Assembly: GCA_964558235.1 (NCBI GenBank)
Contig: CAZLCK010000001.1
Location: 15,970 to 79,969 of the forward strand
DNA: 64,000 bases
From: CAZLCK01 sp964558235
GTDB taxonomy: Bacteria > Actinomycetota > Coriobacteriia > Coriobacteriales > CADBOM01
Direction of reading: 5' to 3'
Below are positions 1-7,614 of the stretch, in pieces. Position 1 is the stretch's first letter, and each line of letters opens with the position of its first letter. The notes under the pieces are model-generated. The model worked only from the letters and a program-made list of their open reading frames with translations, did not search any database and was not told the origin of the DNA. The position numbers were made by a program, and so were the translations under genes.

Positions 1-114
1 GTCTGTATTTTAAATTGCTTTAATTGCTTTATGCATTAATTTTTAAGCCAAAACTATATAGCTTCATAGACCGCTTCTAGAACTTGCTTTGGTGTTAGAC
101 CTTATACAAAGCCT

Positions 115-214
115 NNNNNNNNNNNNNNNNNNNNNNNNNNNNNNNNNNNNNNNNNNNNNNNNNNNNNNNNNNNNNNNNNNNNNNNNNNNNNNNNNNNNNN
201 NNNNNNNNNNNNNN
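115..214. other. Assembly gap of 100 N
   Basis: A run of exactly 100 N, the usual placeholder for a gap of unknown size. It interrupts the 3' part of the rpmE gene, so reading frames drawn across it are not evidence. The 114 bases to its left cannot be assigned to a gene with confidence; they may hold the end of rpmE. Confidence 0.97.
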
Positions 215-564
215 CGAGCTTCGGCCTTCTTTGCATACTCAGCAGCACGAGCAGCTTTCTTAGCGGCTTTCTCCTCACGAGCAGCCTTCTTTGCTGCTTC
301 TTCAGCGGCAGCAGCCTCTTGACGTGCGGCCTTCTTGGCCTCCTCACGCTCCAAAACGGCGGCAGAAGCAGAACCAAATCTATCCGAGAAGCGTTGAACG
401 CGTCCACCAGTATCGACAAACTTTTGCTGACCTGTAAAGAATGGATGGCACTTATTGCATAGATCTATGCGCAATTCAGATTTTGTAGAGTGGGTAACAA
501 ATGTATTTCCGCAAGAGCACCTAACTGTGCACTCCACATAATCTGGATGGATATCCTTTTTCAT
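215..564 (-). CDS. rpmE: 50S ribosomal protein L31 with Lys/Ala-rich tail (3' end lost in gap)
   Basis: Large-subunit ribosomal protein L31 of the zinc-binding type. It opens MKKDIHPDYVECTVRCSCG and carries the Cys pairs CSC and CNKC expected for zinc, followed by the typical HPFFTGQQKFVDTGGRVQRF stretch. The L31 core ends near residue 70. A low-complexity Ala/Lys/Glu tail follows and runs into the assembly gap, so the true stop is not visible. Start at 564 is supported by AAAGGAG about ten bases upstream. It lies downstream of rho on the same strand, a common bacterial arrangement. The tail is unusual for L31; similar basic low-complexity segments occur in Rho and trigger factor of this window. 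Confidence 0.9.
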
Positions 565-683
565 TATCTAAAACACTCCTTTAATAAATGTGCGTCTTGG
601 TTTCCGAACAAGACTGATGAGCTTCAATAGAATATCACCATCAAAAAATGTTTCAAGATATAGCGCGATAGGCGGCGACTTCT

Positions 684-2330
684 CTATAACTCGATGGTTT
701 CATTCTTGTTAGAATGTGATGCTTTCTTGGCAGTTCTCATCAAAAACTCCTCATTGTTTTTAGTCTGTTTGAGGCTCTTGATAAGCATCTCCATAGCTCT
801 TTCGGTGTTATTCAGATTTGCAAGCACGCGACGAAGTCCCCAGATTAAAGGTGCGGCTTGAGGATCTATCAAAAGCTCTTCTTTTCTTGTTCCAGAAGAA
901 ATTGGATCGATGGCTGGGAAGATTCTTCTGTCTGCTAGGTTTCTATCTAGCTTGAGCTCCATGTTGCCCGTACCTTTAAACTCCTCAAAGATGACCTCAT
1001 CCATCTTTGAGCCAGTATCAATTAGAGCACTTGCAAGAATGGTAAGTGAGCCACCATTTTCGATATTGCGAGCTGCGCCTAAAAACCTCTTTGGAGGATA
1101 GAGTGCTGTCGAGTCAACACCACCGGACAAAACGCGTCCACTAGCAGGCTGTGCTAAGTTGTAAGCACGAGCCAAACGAGTAATAGAGTCGAGTAAGATC
1201 ACAACATCCATTCCGACCTCGACGAGTCTTTTTGCACGCTCAATGACAAGCTCGGCTACTGTAATGTGATTTTCAGAGGGCATATCAAAGGTTGAAGATA
1301 TTACCTCGCCTCGAATTGAACGCTGCATATCGGTAACCTCTTCTGGCCTTTCATCAACCAAAAGGCACATCAGATGCACATCTGGATTGTTAGCTGAAAT
1401 CGAAGCTGCAATATCTTTTAAAATTGTGGTCTTACCAGCTTTTGGAGGAGAGACAATTAGCCCTCTTTGTCCTTTTCCAATTGGAGCGACTAAATCAATA
1501 GTACGCGCAGTAATACTATCTGCACCATGCTCCAAAACGAGTCTCTCATCGGGATAGATTGGGGTAAGATCGGCAAATCTTACACGGTGGCGAGCCATTT
1601 CGGGAGTAAGTCCGTTGATGCTTTCAATCTTATGTAGAGCAGCATACTTTTCGTTATCTCTTGGAGGGCGAACCTGCCCTACAATCCAGTCGCCCTTGCG
1701 AAGACCATTGCGACGAATTGTCGAGACTCCAACATAGACATCATGTTCTGATGGAAGATAGCCATCTGCACGCAAGAACCCATAGCCCTCAGAGAAAAGC
1801 TCTAACACGCCCTCGCACGAAACAAATCCCTCAGCCTTAGCCATGGCTTCAAAGATTAGCTCAACCAGCTCATCTTTTTTTATGCCGGCTTTGATGGCGA
1901 TTTCAAGCTCGGCAGCCTTTGCCTTAAGATCTGCGACCTTCATTGCAGCCAATTCTTCATGAGAGACCTGTGGAGTCACCTCGTAAGAGCTGTTTTGATG
2001 ATGGCGGCGCGGACGACGCGATCTAAAGTCCCCACTTTGCTGCTTAGAGGACTGAGAGTTTTGCTGTTTCGAAGAGCTCTGTGTTTTTCTTTGCGAAGAA
2101 GATGTGCTCTCAGTTTTGTCACTCTTTTGTCTACTGCGATCCGACTTCTTAGAGGACGAAGCCTTTGTAGAGCTTGAATCGGTCGAGCTGGATCTTCTAG
2201 AAGTAGATGTCCTTCTATGAGTACGACCTTCGCCCTCTTCAGAGATTGCTTGAGCACTTTCCTTTTCTTCAACAACTGCTACAGCTGTTTGTTCCTCTAC
2301 CACAATAATACTCTCCTCAGATTCGATCAT
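684..2330 (-). CDS. rho: Transcription termination factor Rho
   Basis: Hexameric RNA helicase that ends transcription at Rho-dependent sites. From the chosen start (548 residues): a Ser/Thr/Lys/Arg/Gln-rich disordered insert at about 35-110, a Rho N-terminal helical domain at about 125-165, a cold-shock-type RNA-binding domain at about 173-250, then the RecA-like ATPase with Walker A PPKAGKT (about 295-301) and Walker B VVILLDS (about 376-382). The start is the ATG at 2330, not the TTG seven codons upstream, because GGAGAGG lies just before this ATG and it overlaps the tal stop as ATGA (2330-2327), implying translational coupling. Long N-terminal inserts are known in actinobacterial Rho. Confidence 0.96.
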   Translation of the reverse strand: MIESEESIIVVEEQTAVAVVEEKESAQAISEEGEGRTHRRTSTSRRSSSTDSSSTKASSSKKSDRSRQKSDKTESTSSSQRKTQSSSKQQNSQSSKQQSGDFRSRRPRRHHQNSSYEVTPQVSHEELAAMKVADLKAKAAELEIAIKAGIKKDELVELIFEAMAKAEGFVSCEGVLELFSEGYGFLRADGYLPSEHDVYVGVSTIRRNGLRKGDWIVGQVRPPRDNEKYAALHKIESINGLTPEMARHRVRFADLTPIYPDERLVLEHGADSITARTIDLVAPIGKGQRGLIVSPPKAGKTTILKDIAASISANNPDVHLMCLLVDERPEEVTDMQRSIRGEVISSTFDMPSENHITVAELVIERAKRLVEVGMDVVILLDSITRLARAYNLAQPASGRVLSGGVDSTALYPPKRFLGAARNIENGGSLTILASALIDTGSKMDEVIFEEFKGTGNMELKLDRNLADRRIFPAIDPISSGTRKEELLIDPQAAPLIWGLRRVLANLNNTERAMEMLIKSLKQTKNNEEFLMRTAKKASHSNKNETIEL

Positions 2331-3007
2331 GCGTTTTGCACCCTCTCCCAATCTGCAGCAAAGATATCCATACCGCGCTCAGTCAAAGGGTGAGCAATAC
2401 ATTTCTTCAAAACATTAAATGGAACAGTTGCAATATCGACTCCCATCAAAGCTGCCTGAGTAACATGGTTAACGCTTCTTACTGAAGCAGCGATGATCTC
2501 AACCTCTTCGCCTTTGATTCCAACATCCATAAAATCGTAGTTCTTAACGGCTGCAACGATATCTTCAACCTGAGAAAGCCCATCTTCACCAATATCATCA
2601 AAACGTCCAATAAATGGGCTGATATAGCGAGCACCAGCGCGAGCAGCCATAATCGCTTGCGGAACAGAGAAGACAAGTGTCATATTTACTGGAATCGACT
2701 CGTTTGCCAAAACACGTGTAGCAGCAAGTCCAGATGGCGTAATGGGAATCTTAACTGCAACATTATCTGCAATTTTCGCTAGCTTACGACCATCTTCGAT
2801 CATATCCTCAGTTGTTTGAGCCATGGTCTCAGCCGAAACAGGGCCGTCGACTAGTTCGCAGATCTTAGCGATATGACTCTCAAAATCGGCAAGCTTGCCT
2901 CCAATTTTGGCATACAAGCTCGGATTGGTTGTAACCCCAGCAAGCGCTCCCCAAGATGCCGCTTCAGCAATTTCGTTAAGATCAGCGGTATCGACAAAAA
3001 ATTTCAC
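2327..3007 (-). CDS. tal: Transaldolase, small TalC/Fsa-like subfamily
   Basis: Cytoplasmic pentose-phosphate enzyme transferring a dihydroxyacetone unit, 226 residues, typical of the small decameric subfamily. It begins MKFFVDTADLNEIAEAASWG, has the Schiff-base lysine in VAVKIPIT, and has YISPFIGRFDD, where Phe rather than Tyr follows SP. Known family distinctions place Phe here in transaldolases and Tyr in fructose-6-phosphate aldolases, so transaldolase is preferred; this is inference. The start is GTG at 3007 with AGGGGG about eight bases upstream. It is the first gene of a tal-rho-rpmE unit and overlaps rho by four bases. Confidence 0.92.
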   Translation of the reverse strand: MKFFVDTADLNEIAEAASWGALAGVTTNPSLYAKIGGKLADFESHIAKICELVDGPVSAETMAQTTEDMIEDGRKLAKIADNVAVKIPITPSGLAATRVLANESIPVNMTLVFSVPQAIMAARAGARYISPFIGRFDDIGEDGLSQVEDIVAAVKNYDFMDVGIKGEEVEIIAASVRSVNHVTQAALMGVDIATVPFNVLKKCIAHPLTERGMDIFAADWERVQNA

Positions 3008-3533
3008 TTTTAGACCCCCTATTCGCCTGTGTATTTTGCCCTATTTATGCCTTATTTTTACAAAGCATAGTTTTTAAGAAACATCAAAGCTTGAGCATAC
3101 TGACTATTACTCGAGCTAAATAATTTGATATAGATAGTTCAAAATGCGCTCACCAAAAATAGCAAACAAATATGACATTTAATTAGAACTGTAAAAACGC
3201 CCTTTATTAAGCTGCTAAAAACCACAAGCCCCAATCACAGCGCACATCAAATATGAGAAGCAAGATTATTTTGCTTCATAAATCTTTAGTTTGTTAGGGA
3301 TATTTTGCTTGTTGTTTTTTAAACCCTCACGACCAAACAACATAGCAACATGCGAGACTTCATTTTATATACATGTTTATTCGTTTTCAAATATGCTAGT
3401 CTGCAACTAACGCCTTTGATAGTATATCTTTTTTTACTAATGTCTAGTTATTAACCTAGTAATTGTATAGAAAAACTTTGGGACTTGTATTAACAAAAGG
3501 CATCTTCACGTAGTATATCAGAAAGGATTTAGA
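3008..3533. other. 526-base divergent intergenic region
   Basis: AT-rich spacer between the divergent tal and slyD-like genes; it must hold both promoters. I see no open frame with coding character, RNA gene or strong hairpin. The slyD-like gene has GAAAGGA ten bases before its ATG. I could not place a convincing -35/-10 pair on either strand. Confidence 0.6.
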
Positions 3534-3959
3534 ATGATAGAGCGTGGCCAAACAGTTCGCGTGCACTATACAGGAACACTCGATGATGGAAGCGTCTTTG
3601 ATTCTAGCATTGGGAAAAGTCCACTAGAATTTAAAGCTGGAACTGGAATGATGATTCCCGGCTTTGATGATGCTGTAATGCAGATGGAACTTGGAGAGAA
3701 AAGGACCGTCAAAATCCCAGCTGAGCAGGCTTATGGAGCTCATGATGAAAAGAAGGTAATTCGCATAAGCAAAGGCAACTTCCCCGGTGCAGACAACGCT
3801 CCGATCGGTGTGCAGGTTATGCTTTCTGGTCCAGATAACCATCCTCTACCAGCGATTATCACCGAAATCGACGACGAATTTGTAACTGTAGATTTTAATC
3901 ATATGCTCGCTGGAAAAGATCTTACGTTTGAGATTGAACTAGTTGAAATATTGGGGTAA
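3534..3959 (+). CDS. FKBP-type peptidyl-prolyl isomerase, SlyD-like
   Basis: Cytoplasmic prolyl isomerase and chaperone of the SlyD/FKBP class, 141 residues. The FKBP half-domain begins VRVHYTGTLDDGSVFDSS and continues PLEFKAGTGMMIPGFDDAV and GEKRTVKIPAEQAYG. The insert-in-flap domain follows (about 75-120) and the FKBP fold is completed by NHMLAGKDLTFEIELVEI, a near-universal SlyD/FkpA signature. The His-rich metal-binding tail of E. coli SlyD is absent. Three bases separate its stop from the next gene, so the two are probably co-transcribed. Confidence 0.93.
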   Translation: MIERGQTVRVHYTGTLDDGSVFDSSIGKSPLEFKAGTGMMIPGFDDAVMQMELGEKRTVKIPAEQAYGAHDEKKVIRISKGNFPGADNAPIGVQVMLSGPDNHPLPAIITEIDDEFVTVDFNHMLAGKDLTFEIELVEILG

Positions 3960-3962
3960 ATA

Positions 3963-4427
3963 ATGAGCTCGTTTAAGCACGGAAACGACAAAGCTATACA
4001 AGCCCAATGGATAAGATCGAAATCTAATACGCCCTATGTAGGAGCGCACTCATCGAACGGATCTAAACGCTTAAGTAGAAACAAATATGTTTACGATTAT
4101 CGAAACAATCATTCACATAAAAGATCTGCCCAAACTCTCATAACTTTAATTTTGTCCATAATTTACTGGCCTTTTGTAATTATAGGTATAGCTTCTCCTT
4201 TTATAGAGGGATTTAATTTTGGAACTTTAGATCTTTGGCAAGTTGTACTTAGCCGCATTTTGATCTCATTTATAGCTCTTGGAATCCCCTATGTGCTTGC
4301 AGTTAATATTGGTGGGATAAGAAGAGCTGCCTTTTTACAAAGAAATAGAGTTTTGAAAACCGTTCTACTCGTCGTTGCTGGCGTATTTATATCCTTTGTA
4401 CTTATTCGTATTGTTTGCATATTCTAA
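3963..4427 (+). CDS. Hypothetical membrane protein, about three membrane segments
   Basis: Unrecognised protein of 154 residues. The first 50 are polar and basic (Lys, Arg, Asn, Ser), probably cytosolic. Three hydrophobic segments follow: roughly 56-78 (LITLILSIIYWPFVIIGIAS), 89-112 (VVLSRILISFIALGIPYVLAV) and 130-153 (VLLVVAGVFISFVLIRIVCI). Start ATG at 3963 lies three bases after the slyD-like stop, with GGGG eight bases upstream. No catalytic motif is visible. Co-transcription with the SlyD-like gene is likely; function unknown. Confidence 0.75.
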   Translation: MSSFKHGNDKAIQAQWIRSKSNTPYVGAHSSNGSKRLSRNKYVYDYRNNHSHKRSAQTLITLILSIIYWPFVIIGIASPFIEGFNFGTLDLWQVVLSRILISFIALGIPYVLAVNIGGIRRAAFLQRNRVLKTVLLVVAGVFISFVLIRIVCIF

Positions 4428-4559
4428 TCGGATAACTTCTTAAACTCCGCAAACCCTGGAGGGCGTTGCGTGGAGGAGTGAAAAGTGACGCATATTCTAA
4501 TTGGACACGCTCAGTGAGTATCAAGATCTTTATCCATAGTTTTACAACCTCCCAATGAG

Positions 4560-4616
4560 TATAATTTCAAGATATAGCCTTAGTATTTAAGTAGCTAAAT
4601 TGGTCTACTATTTAGC
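4560..4616 (+). promoter_or_regulatory. Probable rubrerythrin promoter and leader inverted repeat
   Basis: A perfect TATAAT lies at 4560-4565, about 77 bases before the rubrerythrin ATG; no good -35 is visible. Downstream, GCTAAAT (4594-4600) and ATTTAGC (4610-4616) form a 7-bp inverted repeat with a 9-base spacer, between the putative -10 and the ribosome site. It could be an operator or a leader hairpin. It does not match a PerR or Fur box that I can recall. Confidence 0.4.
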
Positions 4617-4641
4617 GAATTATCGCGAAAGGGGAAGAGAG

Positions 4642-5196
4642 ATGAACTTTGCAGATAGCCAGACTTTTAAGAACTTGCAAGAAGCTTTTGCCGGCGAAGC
4701 CCAGGCCTACACTAAGTATTCTGCATGGGCAAGCAAGGCAAAAAAAGATGGGTATGTCCAGATCGGAAACATCTTCCAAGAGACTGCAGATAATGAGTTT
4801 GAGCACGCAAAGCTATGGCTTAAGGCTCTCGAGGGTGGAGATCTAAAAGACACCGCTTCAAATCTCGACTCAGCAGCAGCTGGTGAGAATTACGAGTGGA
4901 CAACTATGTATAAGGAGTTTGCTGAGACAGCTCGCGAGGAAGGCTTTACTGAGCTTGCTACCAAATTTGAGATGGTCGCTAAGATTGAAAAGCATCACGA
5001 GGAGCGCTATAGGCGTTTAAATGAGCGCGTCAAGGCTAGCACTGTCTTTGTTCGTGAGATGAAGAAGGCCTGGATTTGCCTCGAATGCGGTAACATCGTT
5101 TATGGCGAAGAGCCACCAGCGATCTGCCCAGTTTGTGATCATCCACAAGCTTACTTCCAGCTACTTATCCCAGATTACGAGATCGAAGAACTCTAA
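4642..5196 (+). CDS. rbr: Rubrerythrin
   Basis: Non-heme diiron peroxidase that reduces hydrogen peroxide in anaerobes, 184 residues. The N-terminal ferritin-like domain has the Glu/His ligand pattern of the family (EAFAGEAQAYTKY, ETADNEFEHAKLW, EEGFTELATKFEMVAKIEKHHEERY). The C-terminal rubredoxin domain has two CxxC knuckles: ICLEC and CPVCDHPQAYF. The start is ATG 4642 because AAAGGGGAAG lies seven bases upstream; an in-frame start 42 bases earlier has no ribosome site. It stands as a single-gene unit followed by a terminator, and marks an anaerobe exposed to oxidative stress. Confidence 0.97.
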   Translation: MNFADSQTFKNLQEAFAGEAQAYTKYSAWASKAKKDGYVQIGNIFQETADNEFEHAKLWLKALEGGDLKDTASNLDSAAAGENYEWTTMYKEFAETAREEGFTELATKFEMVAKIEKHHEERYRRLNERVKASTVFVREMKKAWICLECGNIVYGEEPPAICPVCDHPQAYFQLLIPDYEIEEL

Positions 5197-5308
5197 GCTT
5201 AGAGCTTGAGAGATTAATCTCTGAGCTTAAAGTCTAATCAGGCTTACAGAGCAAAGGGCTAGGACTATTTTGGCCTAGAAGCTTGAAACCACAGTAAGCT
5301 TAAACCAC

Positions 5309-5343
5309 AGGGTGTTGGCGCAAGTCAGCACCCTATTTGTTTG
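5309..5343 (+). terminator. Rho-independent terminator of rubrerythrin
   Basis: Hairpin with arms AGGGTG and CACCCT plus flanking pairs (5309-5334), followed by ATTTGTTTG. An AT-rich hairpin directly after the stop (about 5201-5232, core GAGATTAATCTC) may assist. Confidence 0.7.
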
Positions 5344-5370
5344 GTGCGCCAAGGGTGTGCCGAGTATACA

Positions 5371-5452
5371 CACCCAAGTTGTGAACCCGAGCATGCGCAC
5401 CCGAGTTGTGAACCCAAGCACGCGCCCGAATATGCGCACCCGAGCATGCACG
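5371..5452. repeat. 27-bp degenerate tandem repeat, GC-rich
   Basis: Two 27-bp units in tandem (5371-5397 and 5398-5424), each of the form CACCC(A/G)AGTTGTGAACCC then (A/G)AGCA(T/C)GCG, followed by two partial units to 5452. The stretch is more GC-rich than its surroundings and has no coding frame of its own. Confidence 0.75.
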
Positions 5453-5479
5453 TATATCCAGTGGATGATAAGTCCCTAG

Positions 5480-5506
5480 TGTGCCCGGCAGTGAAGGGCA
5501 CATTTT
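5480..5506 (+). terminator. Hairpin with short T tail before the ABC-F 3' end
   Basis: Arms TGTGCCC (5480-5486) and GGGCACA (5496-5502) followed by TTTT on the plus strand. It lies just downstream of the ABC-F gene, which reads toward it, and could end transcription from the rubrerythrin side or fold in the ABC-F 3' end. Confidence 0.5.
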
Positions 5507-5523
5507 GTGCGTGCTAATAAGAC

Positions 5524-7338
5524 TTACTCCCCTAAAAGCTCACTTAACTCCAGCCACTCGTCTTCAAGATCTGATTGCTCAGATTTAAGCTGTGCGATCT
5601 CTTCTTCAATAGCAGTGAGCTCTAAATAATTTGTTGGGTCGGCCTCAGATAGTTTGGTAGTTGTGGCCTCTATCTTCTCTTCTATAGTCTGCATCTTGCG
5701 CTCAATAGCAGAAAATCTTCTCTTTGCATTTTGTCGCTGCGTATTGGTCAAAGTCTTTTGTGATGAGATTGTAGATTCAGCGTCCGACCTTACAGCATCC
5801 GGCCTCACAACGTCCGACTTCACATCTTGATCGTCATGATCGGCTTGAATCCCCATATATTGATCAATTCCACCAGGCATGTGATAGACCTTGCCATCGA
5901 TCAAAGCATACTGATTATCTGTTGTGCGTTCCATCAGATGTCTATCGTGAGTAACGATTATCAAAGTACCTGGCCAAGTATCCAAAACATTCTCAATTTG
6001 AGAGAGCATGTCTATATCCATATCGTTTCCCGGCTCGTCTAACAAAAGCACATTTGCACCCTGCAAAAGAGTAAGCATCAATTGCAATCTGCGCTTTTGA
6101 CCACCCGAAAGCTTAGATATAGGCATCTGTATATGAGCGTGAGAAAAACCAAGGCGCTCAAGAAGTTGAGTAGAAGTAACCTCCTTGCCATCGATAACAA
6201 AATGAGATTTATACCTGTTTAAGACCTCTCTTACAAGCGAATCACCAAACTCATCTAATTCCTCAAGTCTTTGAGATAAAGTCGCCATCTTTACTGTCTT
6301 GCCAATTTTGATATGCCCGCTATCTGGCTTGGCCTTGCCATCTATCAAGCGCAAAAGAGTAGTTTTTCCTGTGCCATTTGAACCTAGAAGGCCGATTCTA
6401 TCTCCTGGCGCAATAATCCACGATAGATCATCTATTACTAATCTATCTCCATTGGTTTTGCTTACGTTTACAAGTTCAACAGCCTGCTTGCCCAGCCTTG
6501 CAACAGCTGCTCGTTTTAGTTCGAGTGGATCTCTAATTGCAGGCTCATCAGCGATCAACGCTTTAGCAGCTTCAACATGAAACTTTGGTTTACTCGACCT
6601 TGCTCGTGCTCCGCGAGATAGCCACGCCAACTCTCGACGCAACAAATTCTTACGCTTTGCTTGAGCGACTTCAAATGTCTCCTCACGCTTAACTCGTTGT
6701 AGAACATAGGCGGAATATCCACCATCGAATGATTCAACTGTGCCATCATGAACTTCCCACATAGATGTACATACTTCGTCTAAAAACCATCTATCGTGCG
6801 TGACGACCAAAAGCGTTCCAGATTTTTTTGGCCAACGTTGATTAAGATGTTTTGCAAGCCACGCAATTGAAGCCATATCCAGATGATTTGTAGGCTCATC
6901 AAGCATCAAAATGCCATCATTTTTAACAAGAGTTTGAGCTAAATAAACACGTCTACGCTGTCCACCAGAAAGATTTCCGATGATAAAATCCATACTCACA
7001 TCACCAATTAGGTGATCGCAAATATCGCGAATCTTCGAATCAGATGCCCAAAGATATTCGGGTGTATCTCCAAATAAGACCTTTTTAATAGTTAAGCTAT
7101 CATCCAAATTATCGTCTTGAGCAACAAAACCGATGCTTAGGTCGTTGCGTCTAAAGACCCTGCCCTCTTCAGGTTCGATCTGCCCAGATAAAATAGCTAA
7201 AAGCGTAGATTTTCCGTCTCCATTTCGCCCAACAATGCCAATACGAGCACCATCATCTAGACCCAAAGTCACATCATCTAAAACAACCTTGGCTGCATAT
7301 TCCAAATATATATGTTCACATCCAAGCGAAAACGCCAC
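5524..7338 (-). CDS. ABC-F family ATPase (Uup-like), two nucleotide-binding domains
   Basis: Soluble, non-transporter ABC protein of the ABC-F class, which acts on ribosomes; 604 residues. Domain 1 has Walker A GRNGDGKST (about 37-45), signature LSGGQRRR and Walker B LMLDEPTNHLD. The interdomain linker is basic and arginine-rich. Domain 2 has Walker A GSNGTGKTT, signature LSGGQKRR and LLLDEPGNDMD. A C-terminal coiled coil rich in Glu/Lys (about 530-600) fits Uup-type rather than EttA-type members. No membrane segment is present. The start is GTG at 7338 with AAAGG nine bases upstream. Single-gene unit. Confidence 0.93.
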   Translation of the reverse strand: MAFSLGCEHIYLEYAAKVVLDDVTLGLDDGARIGIVGRNGDGKSTLLAILSGQIEPEEGRVFRRNDLSIGFVAQDDNLDDSLTIKKVLFGDTPEYLWASDSKIRDICDHLIGDVSMDFIIGNLSGGQRRRVYLAQTLVKNDGILMLDEPTNHLDMASIAWLAKHLNQRWPKKSGTLLVVTHDRWFLDEVCTSMWEVHDGTVESFDGGYSAYVLQRVKREETFEVAQAKRKNLLRRELAWLSRGARARSSKPKFHVEAAKALIADEPAIRDPLELKRAAVARLGKQAVELVNVSKTNGDRLVIDDLSWIIAPGDRIGLLGSNGTGKTTLLRLIDGKAKPDSGHIKIGKTVKMATLSQRLEELDEFGDSLVREVLNRYKSHFVIDGKEVTSTQLLERLGFSHAHIQMPISKLSGGQKRRLQLMLTLLQGANVLLLDEPGNDMDIDMLSQIENVLDTWPGTLIIVTHDRHLMERTTDNQYALIDGKVYHMPGGIDQYMGIQADHDDQDVKSDVVRPDAVRSDAESTISSQKTLTNTQRQNAKRRFSAIERKMQTIEEKIEATTTKLSEADPTNYLELTAIEEEIAQLKSEQSDLEDEWLELSELLGE

Positions 7339-7449
7339 TAAAAAAGCCTTTCTGAAATCGTTTTATTGCCTTCAAACCAATCTGAAACAAGCAGGTGCTA
7401 GAGCTTAGGTAATTTCTCGAACTTTATCGCTCCCCGGGGGCGTTGCTAG

Positions 7450-7476
7450 GTCTGCAAGGTTGCAGTTAACGTTGCG
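7450..7476 (+). repeat. Dispersed intergenic repeat, copy A
   Basis: GTCTGCAAGGTTGCAGTTA (7450-7468) continuing to GTTGCG. The same 19 bases recur inverted at 52808-52826, with similar flanks (25 of 27 positions match). The core TGCAA-GG-TTGCA is self-complementary. Shorter relatives appear near 4462, 9250 and 11780. Confidence 0.65.
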
Positions 7477-7572
7477 CAAAAGGGGTGAAAAATTGCGGCG
7501 CTAGAGTTTACACCTTTTACAGAAGATCAATCGCAATAAAATATCCTTCGCAAAATCCATACAAATTTCCTT

Positions 7573-7581
7573 TGGTATGAT
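7573..7581 (+). promoter_or_regulatory. Extended -10 promoter of the AGCS symporter
   Basis: TGGTATGAT reads as an extended -10 (TGn followed by TATGAT at 7576-7581). No clear -35 is present, as often found with extended -10 promoters. It lies 34 bases before the symporter ATG, which has AGGAG eight bases upstream. Confidence 0.5.
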
Positions 7582-7614
7582 ACAACTCGTTTGCATACTT
7601 TTAGGAGTTGATAT

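Noticed and set aside
89..322. Plus-strand open frame across the first gap
   Set aside because: It is open only because of the 100 N and the Ala-rich complement of the rpmE tail.
2327..3007. Fructose-6-phosphate aldolase
   Set aside because: Phe in YISPFIGR, where the aldolases have Tyr, points to transaldolase.
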